This document shows positions 55,316-64,000 of a DNA stretch of 64,000 nucleotides, one piece after another. The stretch covers positions 195,320,103 through 195,384,102 of the forward strand of contig NC_134101.1 in assembly GCF_000715075.1 (NCBI RefSeq). The letters are read 5' to 3'. This DNA comes from Nicotiana tabacum (taxonomy: Eukaryota; Streptophyta; Magnoliopsida; Solanales; Solanaceae). Both the position numbers and the translations under genes were made by a program. Positions within the stretch are counted from its first letter, which is position 1. Each line of letters opens with the position of its first letter. The notes below the pieces were generated by a model, which saw only the letters and a program-made list of their open reading frames with translations, did no database searches and was not told the origin of the DNA.

Positions 55316-58300
55316 TGTTGATACCCAATTTTTTCCTAGATATTTTTAATGTGCAAAATAACTTCAAAATAGCATATATATGCATATTTAAGTATGTCCA
55401 AATGTTTTATTAACCCTGAAAGACCCCTAAACCTAATTCATTTTCCACCACTAGCTGCCTCTGAATCCCTTCCCTCTCAATTCTCTCTGCAACCTCTCAT
55501 GAACCCTAGCCGCCGCCATCTAATATCACCCTAATCCACATCAATCCCTGCCTAATCCATGGCCTCTCGTGGCTATTTGAGATGTGTATCGGCCTCCTAT
55601 GGCTCCTGGGTGTTTGTTTCCATGATTTCATGTCCAGATCTCTAAGAGATCTGGTCCAGTCCTTGCTCAAATTCCATTCATGGCCTTTCTCCAGCCATCT
55701 CTGGTCTTTCTCCGGCCAACTATGACCGTTTAAGTCAGATCTTTGACTGTACTAGCTAGATCGATAACTTTCAAAGTCTTTCTCACTTTTTCTGGGTTTT
55801 TTGAAACCCTAAGCTTTAAGATCTTTCAATTTTCCTTTCAGATCTATCTTAGATCTGTGCTTACTATGAACTTCTTAAATATTTTTCTCAAAGATTCTCC
55901 GATTTTCATTCAAAGTGACTCTTCATTTTTTCAACGTTTAGGGTTTTCCTTTAAGTTTTAAAAAGATCTCTTCTCTGATTTTGATGTTGTTTATGATTTT
56001 GCTATGTTTAAAACGATTTGCTAATGGCGTTCTTCTACCTATTTCATCGTATTGAAAACCATAGGTCTTTTGGTGTTGTCCGAGTTCTGAAATTGTCCTT
56101 GTTTGTTTGAATGTGTATTTGTTCGATTAAGTTCTTTGATTCTATTTTCTTTGTGTGACTTATCTGTTTCTGATTTCTTATCATCTCTTAAACTCGACCG
56201 CTGTTGTCAAAACCCTAATTTCTTAAAATGTTTTCCTCACTTGTTACTGTGAGACCTTTACTTGTTTCTGATTCTCTTACCTGTTACTATGTTCTTCTTC
56301 ACTGTTGATTCTAAGTGACTACTTGACCTACTTGACTACTGTGCTTCTAATACTTTTCTTACCGTTGAACCCTAGCTTACCCCTACTGCTACTGTATGTT
56401 TGTGTTGCTTCTTTTGTCAACATGTTTGACTCTGCATGCCTGTTCATTCCTTGCTATTTATATGTTGTGGTGCAGAATCTTGACCCTTTCTTGGTTGATC
56501 CTGATACCCTCGATATTGAGACTGATTGCAAAAGTTTTCTTATGAACCCCAATTTTACTCGTTTGTTTGAATTAATTGGATTCCCCTCCTTTAATTACTG
56601 TAGTGTTTTACCTTGCTGAATTCTTTCCCAAAAAGTAAGCCTATTTTGAACTTTGACTTGATTATTTACTTCATGCTTTTACTGCCCCTTATATGGCAAT
56701 AATCAATCTGTCCCCAAACTGATTTCTTCCCTTAATTAAAACCTGTTAGTATCCATTAAGCAGTGATTCCTTAATTAAAGGGAATCAATATTGATTTTGA
56801 TTTTTGATTATTTCCATGTTTGTGTTAAGACTTCACTCGTTTTCAAAACTATAAATACCTACTCTCTCTTCTTTCAAAACACATGAACAATTTTAGTTTA
56901 GAACACACACTTACACTCAAACTTTCTCTCTTTTCTCTACTATTACTTGTGTTGCTACTTTGTCTAGCCAGCTAAAAGCCAAGGCTAGACTGTGGAATCT
57001 TGCTTACTTTTCTTTCTACACTTTGCTTTCCACTGGTATGTTCTAGTTAATTTTTAAAGTCTCAACAATAACATGTTCCTTTAATTGTTCCAATTTCTTT
57101 CATTCTTGTCTATTTCTGCTTATGTTTCTGCAGTTAAGTTATATTACTACCATGTTGTAATATGTCCCTTCCCCTTTAGATTAATGCTTCCCTCTTTGTG
57201 TTCTCGGTCTGTCACTTGTTATGTGTTTGCTGACTTATGAATACCAAACCCCCATATCCCCTCTATGTGTTTGTATCCTCTGGCTGGTTTGTGGGCATGC
57301 TAGCATCAGCTATTGCTGTCCATGACCAAACCTGACCCCTTCTGGGGTCATATGCTGCATACAATGTATTCCCAAAACCCATTGACCTCTTTGTGTAACT
57401 ACTGATTCTGTGTAGTTTGAGTTTTACTACTAATATTTTGAAATCACCCTTACTACTTACTATTTCCAACCCGGTTTTAAATAAATCTCTGTATTCTACA
57501 CTTCCACTATATTCTTAGAACCTAGGTTCTGCCCCTCTTGTGTTAACCTTGCCTTGGGACCCTTGAGCTCCCTCTAAAATTGAACACATAAGGGCTGACC
57601 TTTTCATACTGCACTCATTTCAGTCTGGCTATGCAAACCTGGGTGTAAGTACTGCCTGAGGTCCCTTGACACCCTTAGGGAACTTTGACACACCCATGTA
57701 TGAGAAAGGCTTTGAAACAACAAATGGCATTTGAGGTGGTTTATTCCATAACTCAAAGAGGAAGTCAGAATCAAGCTTCATATGGTTGTGACTTCTTATT
57801 TACACCTTTTCTGATGTAATTCAGTATTTGGTCTTTAATGAGGTTGGATAGTGAAAGGGATGGGGTGATTATGCATGTTTTAGCTATTAGAAGGATAAAT
57901 AACATGCCTATAGGATGTATTTCGATATGATCTGTTAGAGAACATGCCTATAGGATCTGTTTTGTTTAAATTAAATTCTGCATGCTTTACTTTCACACAA
58001 ATAGAGATTCTGCCTATAAGATTAAAAATTAGTTTAAATAAGAAATCAGTCCAATAGGAAATTTGCTTTTTACCAAACAAATCCTGCCCGTTTCACTGCA
58101 TGTTCAATTACACACCATGCCTACAGGACCAAATCAGCCTTTAAAACTTAGAGATCATGCCTAGATCTAAAGTTAGCTTAGTTAAAATCAGTTTGACTCA
58201 TGCCTGTATGAATCAGATTAAATAGCTCACTCTTTTCGTGTTAATTAATATGGTTTAGAAAGCATGCCTATAAGATCCAAATCGCCTGTTTAAAATTAAC

Positions 58301-59335
58301 CACTGGTCTACCGAATTCCTAATCAGTAATAGATATCATGCTCATAGGACATCACTATTACGCCTAGGCAAGCCTTAGGTAATAATGGTAAAACTGAACT
58401 CGCCTTTGTTAATTAGCATTGCTACAACCAGCAGACATGCGTGATTTGGGATTCTTACCTGAGTTATGTAATAAATTTAGCCTGCTTCAACAATCTAAAC
58501 ACCCTGCTTTAGTGTTTTAAAATCCAAATCACAATTGCGTTTAAGTCATAATATTTATATGCATTGTCTGCGGAGGTGTACATGAGCCTTTTAATTGTTT
58601 ACGTGTTTCCCCTTTAATGTAGTCCTACGTGTTTTGTATGTCGCCTTAGCCTCTTTTACCTTTATAACCTAAGAGTCACCCTAAACTCCTCCCCCTTATA
58701 CGAATAGTAGTCCTAAATTCCTCTGGGACTGGTAGGAATGGGATGGGTAATAGCATGCAATAGAGGCCGAGATCAATCCGCGCTTTAATACCTTAACGGC
58801 GTGGGAAGGGTAGATATGATATGATGACCGGTGCGCTAATACCAGATGTATCCCTCTTCTAATGAGTGTCATACTGGGTATCGCATTGATGTGATCCATA
58901 TTATAAATGAGCCTAGGACCCCCCTCCCTTCTAAATTCTCAAGTATTTGTAAAACTGCAATTCCTTTTCAAAATTCGCCTTTTAATAATTGTTTTCAAAC
59001 TCTTATGAGTTTAAACTTAAATACCCTACTATTTGAGCCTATACTTGTCTATTTGCTAATTGTACAAATACACAAAACTGTCTGGCCGGGAACCACACTA
59101 GTGGATCCTGAGGGGTGCCTAACACCTTCCCCTTAGGATAATTTCAAGCCCTTACCCTATCTCTGGTTATCCAATCGTAGTTAGAAATGAACCCTATAGG
59201 TGTCCTAATGCACCTTAAATCATTAGGTGGTGACTCTTCAAATGCAAACCCAGTTCCCAAAAGGAATAAGTTGTCCCATACCCAAATGTCATAAACCTAA
59301 TTTTTCGATGTGAAGAGAGAAAAAGGGGTGCAACA
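55316..59335 (+). repeat. Element G 5' LTR, about 4.02 kb
   Basis: Starts TGTTGATACCC and ends GGGGTGCAACA, with TGTTG/CAACA complementary ends. TATA box TATAAATA at 56850-56857 followed by a C/T-rich leader. A series of catgcctataggat-like repeats lies at about 57900-58330. There is a Tat-type end segment with ggtgcctaacaccttcccct. The stretch 56305-56619 is open by chance and shows no protein family. Confidence 0.9.
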
Positions 59336-59338
59336 GCA

Positions 59339-59356
59339 TGGAGACTCTTGCTGGAC
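59339..59356 (+). other. Element G primer-binding site (possibly chimeric)
   Basis: TGGAGACTCTTGCTGGAC lies three bases after the LTR and resembles the Tat PBS. The same actcttgctrgact string in B lies about 720 bases downstream of the LTR, so the G site may be a deletion junction. Confidence 0.55.
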
Positions 59357-59969
59357 TGATGGAGGAGTCTTCCATCAAATGACCAAATCAATGAATGGAA
59401 AGAGGGGGCCGCCAAAGCTAGCAAAAAGTTGGAATATTTGGAGTGTAGTCTGCTGGAATTGGAAGGAAAAGTGAGGAAGAGAGTCACCGACTGCCAGAAC
59501 GCTGAAGGAAACGAAGGAGAACACCAGGCAAAGGCATTTTTACTGGTGAACCTACGCGAGCTAGAGGATCTGATACACGAGAGCATTCAACTTGAGGAAG
59601 GTCCTTCAGGGACCAAGTAGATAGGAGTTTAACTTTTCGCTTTATAAAATGTAATAAGGCCAATGACCCTTAGTGACTTTTATTTCTTGTTCATTTAGTG
59701 TCGTTTTTGGATTCGTCTATTTCTATCAATAAAATGAGGCATTTAGCATTCTAAGTTCTCCAAACCAAAATTTCGCTAGGCCTACCTCGGGCACAAAAAG
59801 GTTCCAAAATTAGGACATGATTTACATTCCCGCACTATTTGTTTAAATATTGCAAAACTTTTTATAATCCTCACTGACATCATTACCTTTTGTTTTTATT
59901 TTGTTTTCTTTTATTATTCCCCTCTCCAAAGGTTAGTTCGTACACTCTGGCATCATTATTTTATTCCAC
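59357..59969 (+). other. Element G leader with a short coiled-coil-like frame
   Basis: A frame open from about 59360 to 59620 encodes charged helical sequence (KKLEYLECSLLELEGKVRK to LRELEDLIHESIQLEE) and has no good ATG. The same frame is recognisable, with stops, in B, so it is old and family-wide. Conserved noncoding sequence follows to 59969. Confidence 0.6.
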
Positions 59970-60032
59970 GAGATCCAGGGGCCCACCACCCACTCCTCCT
60001 CTTAGTCCTATCAGAAACAAGAACAAAAGCAA

Positions 60033-61680
60033 GATGGATGATCTGAACAACATCAGGAAGGAGAATCCAACTGAACGGGTAGAGGCTACTAATGGCCATG
60101 CTACTCAGGTTCCTTAGGAGAATGTATCCCAACTTGAACAAAAGATGCTAAAATTCCAATAAGAGCTTGATCAGGTTTGTAATTTGGCAAACTAGTCATT
60201 TTCCCTTAGCACCCTATATATCAATTTCCCCAACACTAAAAACCATACACCTTCGCAGAATATCCCAAAGCAACAGAACCATCCCACTCCTCACCATCAC
60301 ACTATTCCACCAAAAAACCAATGCAACACCTGCCATATCCCAAACAACACTCCACTATTCATCCTGGAACCTCAAAACCCCACAAATGACCATTTCCACA
60401 CCCACACACCAGGCCACCATAACACCCCCATCTACGTGGAGACCATGCCACACTCCACCCAACCTATCTCAATCACTCCTGAGTCTGACGAAAAGGATCT
60501 GCTTATTAGAAACCTAGCTGAGGAACTTAAGAAACTGACCAGCTAGATTCAAGGCGTTGAAGGAAGCAAGGGAATTGAGGGGCTAAACTTTGAGTATCTT
60601 TGCATACAACCCGATGTTGAATTGCCTGAGGGGTACAAACCTCCTAAGTTCGAAATGTTTGATGGTACGGGTGATCCAAGCGTCCATCTGAGGACATACT
60701 GCAACAAGCTGGTTGTAGTAGGGAAAGACGAGAGAATCCACATAAATTTGTTCATGAGGAGCTTGAAGGGAGATGCGTTGTCTTGGTACATCAGCCAAGA
60801 TCCAAAGAAGTGGTCAGGCTGGGTAGGCATGGCGTCCGACTTTATGGACAAGTTTAGGTTTAATACAGAGAATGCGCCAGACATGTTCTATATTCAGAAT
60901 CTAAAGAAGAAGCCTACAGAAACGTTTCGTGAGTATGCTACTCGCTTGAGGTCCGAAGCTGCCAAGGTCAGACATGCCTTAGAGGAGGAACAGATGAACA
61001 AATTATTTTTCCGGGCTCAAGACCCATAGTACAATGAGTGGCTGATGATGATTGAGAACCACAAATTCTCTGATATTATCAAATTGGGTGAAAGAATTGA
61101 AGAGGGCATCAAAAACGGTATGGTTACAAACTTCGAGGCCTTGCAAGCTATAAATAAGGCTTTATAGTTCGGTGGTGTGTCCAAGAAAAGGGACGTGGGG
61201 GCCATAATGGTTGAACAGAGGACCAAATCTCCCATCAAATACCAAACTTACCCAACACCTCCACTCACATACCAACCAACCCCAAATTACCAAGCACCCC
61301 CACCTTCATACCAAACTCTACCACCAACATATCAGTCACCTCCACCTCCCACATATCAACCTACTTTACCCAAATACTCCCAACCCGCTCATGTCTACCA
61401 AACCTATAATGCTCAACCTTCCCACTACCAATCACCTCATACATGCCAAAACTTCCCTAGACCCCGACCTAATTTTGACTGCAGACCTCCAAAATAATAT
61501 ACAACCATCGCCAAACCTGTTGACCAGTTGTATGAGAGACTCAAAGCTACTGGTTATGTCACCCCCATCCCTACTACAACCCCTGAGAGCCCTTCCTAGT
61601 GGTTTAACCCAAACAAATCCTGTGCATACCACTCCGACATGAAAAGGCACACTATCAATGAAAGTCGTTCCTTGAAAGAC
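60033..61680 (+). pseudogene. Element G gag
   Basis: Start ATG at 60033 (MDDLNNIRKENPTER). After an N-terminal part with stops, the capsid domain is open from 60622 to 61029: PEGYKPPKFEMFDGTGDP, LRTYCNKLV, LFMRSLKGDALSWY, MDKFRFNTE, FREYATRLRSEAAKV. A Tyr/Pro/Thr/Gln-rich segment (61177-61497) and a CAYH region (about 61617) follow. The PPKFEMFDGTGDP core is diagnostic of Tat/Ogre gag. At least six in-frame stops. Confidence 0.9.
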
Positions 61681-63300
61681 AAGATCTAGTCTTTAATTGA
61701 TAACAAGATTATTGTGGCAAAGGAACACGCTCCAAATGTTCGCAACAACACTCTGCCAGACCATAAGGGTGGAGGTATCCACATGATTGAAATAGAGGAT
61801 GATTGGGATCCCGAGGGATCAATCGGTTTGATCGTAGAAGGTGATGACCCAAAGAAGCCAGTAGTCATTCTCAATCTAATCATAGTACAGATTCAACCAT
61901 TTGAGGATGCTGAGGTGAACTTGTCTGTACCACTTGAATTTGAAACAGCGTCGTCCGCAAAGACACCAGCACCAATTAAGGTTGAATTCGTGTCTCTAGC
62001 AAATTTACCCGCACCATTTGAGGTTGCAGTTTTACCACCCAAGGCATATGCTCTGTTCGGAGTGAGGATAGCCACGCCGAACCCAGTGGCAATGTGTACC
62101 ATGATACCATTTCATACGAAGATTGTATCCTGGGACTATACAGCCGAGGCAAGGAGGAAAGGAAAGGTCAGGTTCGAAGAGACTGTTGCAGCACAGGGTA
62201 TGACAAGAACTGGTAGAGTCTATGCCCTTGAACATCTAGCTGAGTCAAGCAAGTATGCCTCCAATCGGACACGCCTCATTAAGACAGGTCTGGGCGATCT
62301 TTGGAGAAAGATACAAGCCAAGAAATACTCGGTCATCAACCAGTTGAATAAGACACCAGCGCAAATCTCCATTCTTTATTTGCTACAAAATTCTGAGGCA
62401 CACAAGAATGCTCTGTTAAAGGTGCTAAGTGAAGCATACGTGCCAAGTAACATCACTGGCGGGGAAATGGCTAACATGGTAGGACAAGTGTTGGAGAGCC
62501 ATAAGATCACTTTTCATGGGGCACAACAAAGCACTGCACATCATCGTGCAATCCGAGGAGTATTTCATCACCAGAATCCTAATCGATGGAGGTTCCAGTC
62601 TCAATATTTGTCCACTAGTAACACTCAAGAAGCTGGGTAAAGGACTGCAGGAGATAAAGGAAGGAGAAATCAATGTGAAAGCCTTTGATGGTTCTCAGAG
62701 GTCCACCATTGATGAGATTATCCTATGCTTGCAAATGGGACCAACATGGTTCGATGTCGACTTCTAGGTGATAGATGTGCCAGCATCTTACAACTTACTG
62801 TTAGGACGACCACAGATTCATATTGCTGGGGCTGTAGCATCGACACTGCATCAGGTGGTAAAATTCGAATGTAATCACCAGGAAGTGATCATTCACGGTG
62901 ATTGTAGCAACCCTATATACAGTCACCAGACCATTCTATCAATCGAAAGAAGAAGGAAGCTGGGTGGAGAGATTTACCACCACATTGAACGGGTAAATTT
63001 TGTCGACAAAGATAGATGGTGGGATAAAGAAATTGAGAGTATACTGAATTGGAGTAGGTACGAACCTGGCAAGGGACTCGGAAAGAATCTCCAAGGAATC
63101 ACTAAACCCATAAAAATCAAGAAACATGGCCCTTCTTTCGGTCTGGATATGATTACACCTGCGAAGAATTCAACAACTGGTCGCCACCATGGTGCGGTCC
63201 TTACTATGCACTGGAGCAGCCAATACTGCATTTGTAGCAGACGTTCCAATAGGCCGACATTGTTTATGGATCAGACGAAGAAGAAGCACTGGCAGCAGTG
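61681..63300 (+). pseudogene. Element G protease region and G-patch
   Basis: 61714-62514 is a long acidic spacer ending in EAYVPSNITGGEMANMVGQV. A frameshift near 62514 leads into the protease (ILIDGGSSLNICPLVTLKKLG, about 62567-62630; the Asp-Gly-Gly form is usual in Tat elements) and VPASYNLLLGRPQIH. Then comes a G-patch-like YEPGKGLGKNLQGI (about 63058-63100). Stop at 62765-62767. Confidence 0.85.
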
Positions 63301-64000
63301 AAGAACTTGTTCCTAGAAGACAATGACATGGACTGTTGTGTTGTTCTGGAGGAGGAGGGGGAGGAAGGCCATTCCATACAGACTGTGAGCAGAGGGGCAT
63401 GCCTCAACAATTAGACCATCAGGACATCTAGAGCCTGACGAGCCTCGGGAATTACTATTACTTATCTTGATGAACCAATGACTATGACATGTAATGAGAC
63501 AATGAAACAAACGGACATTGATTCAGAGGAGGATGACATACCTGACGAAATTGTTAGAGAAGTTGAGAACTTTGAGAACAGACCTAAATCCAACCTAGAC
63601 AAGACCAAAATTGTTAACCTGGGAGATGCAGAAAACATCAAGGAAACATGAATCATTGTTCACCTATCGCCATCAGAAAAGAAAGAATACACAGATTTTC
63701 TAAAGGAATATGAGGACATATTCTCCTGGTCGTATGATGACATGACTGGCCTAAGTATGTCTATTGTGGCTCACAAACTGCCAACCGATATAACATGTCC
63801 ACCGGTAAAGAAAAGGTTCAGAAAGTTCAAGCCCGATATGAGTTTAAAAATCAAGGAAGAAGTCACCAAGCAGGTCAAAGCTAAGGTTCTAAGAGTAGTA
63901 GAATACCCGACATGGTTAGCCAACATCGTGCCAGTGCCAAAAGAATGATGGGAAGGTCTGAATCTGTGTCGACTACCGGGATCTTAACGGGGCTAGTCTG
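63301..64000 (+). pseudogene. Element G spacer and reverse transcriptase start
   Basis: Acidic spacer (DDIPDEIVREVENFEN), LKEYEDIFSWSYDDMTGLS, VAHKLPTDITCPPVKKRFRKFKPDMSL and VEYPTWLANIVPVPKE (63742-63948 open). A frameshift in the K-D-G-K region follows, then RT's CVDYRDLN segment in another frame up to the window edge. Homologous to B 8706-7818. Confidence 0.9.

Larger units (their letters stand above)
55316..64000 (+). mobile_element. Element G: Tat-type Ty3/gypsy, 5' two-thirds
   Basis: Complete 5' LTR (55316-59335), PBS, shortened leader, gag, protease and the start of RT, running off the window. Same family as B. The target-site duplication candidate on the left is agaaa (55311-55315); the right copy is outside. 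Confidence 0.9.

Noticed and set aside
56305..56619. 104-codon hydrophobic frame in G LTR
   Set aside because: No counterpart frame in the B LTR, T-rich composition and no protein motif.
61177..61497. Tyr/Pro/Thr-rich frame resembling an extensin or cell-wall protein
   Set aside because: In frame with the Tat gag and placed between capsid and protease; such low-complexity segments are normal there.
1..64000. Host protein genes, tRNA, rRNA or microRNA genes
   Set aside because: Reading both strands, every recognisable coding segment belongs to a retroelement or pararetrovirus; no tRNA-like cloverleaf or rRNA sequence was recognised by eye.

Overview
The window is intergenic plant DNA made almost entirely of nested, decayed retroelements; I see no host gene, tRNA or rRNA. 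The mix points to a solanaceous plant, most likely a Nicotiana (inference): Tat/Ogre-type and chromodomain (Del/Tekay-type) Ty3/gypsy elements plus an endogenous caulimovirid resembling the solendovirus/Tobacco vein clearing virus group. Every coding region carries stops or frameshifts.

Layout, left to right. (A) 1-7817, plus strand: 3' part of a Tat-like element, with the integrase C-terminus, a 3 kb untranslated region with three tandem-repeat systems, and the end of the 3' LTR. A is inserted in the RT region of (B) 7818-13065, minus strand, a second Tat-like element that has lost gag and protease and whose 5' LTR is cut at 13065. (C) 13066-23798, minus strand: a chromovirus whose two LTRs belong to different families. 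(D) 23799-28659 and 50100-55021: a mosaic of endogenous pararetrovirus pieces in alternating orientation (movement protein, coat protein, protease/RT/RNase H, transactivator-like ORF, leader, PBS). (E) 28660-39495, plus, and (F) 39496-50099, minus: two chromoviruses joined tail-to-tail through truncated 3' LTRs and lying together inside the pararetroviral coat-protein region. (J) 55022-55315: an F-type LTR remnant. (G) 55316-64000, plus: a Tat-like element of the same family as B, with complete 5' LTR, gag, protease and the start of RT, running off the right edge.

The main unexplained structure is in the chromovirus LTRs. Three LTR families that differ in most of their sequence (C-3'/E, C-5', F) share one plan: (i) an array of CGC-N4-GCG dyads with a family-specific N4, just upstream of a TATA-like box; (ii) a GAGGT(A/G)AGT-type splice donor and a TGTGCAG-AT acceptor that would define a 0.9-1.0 kb leader intron; (iii) inside that interval, a family-specific array of short hairpins whose stems covary. 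In C/E the loop is a near-invariant GAG triplet; in F the unit is GTTGCA-N4-TGCAAC with a compensated T-A to G-C pair in the last unit. I know of no description of this system, and it is testable by transcript mapping and alignment.

The rearrangements are also informative: C looks like a product of ectopic recombination, E-F like an end-joined pair with a templated filler, and D like a repeatedly inverted or concatenated pararetrovirus locus.
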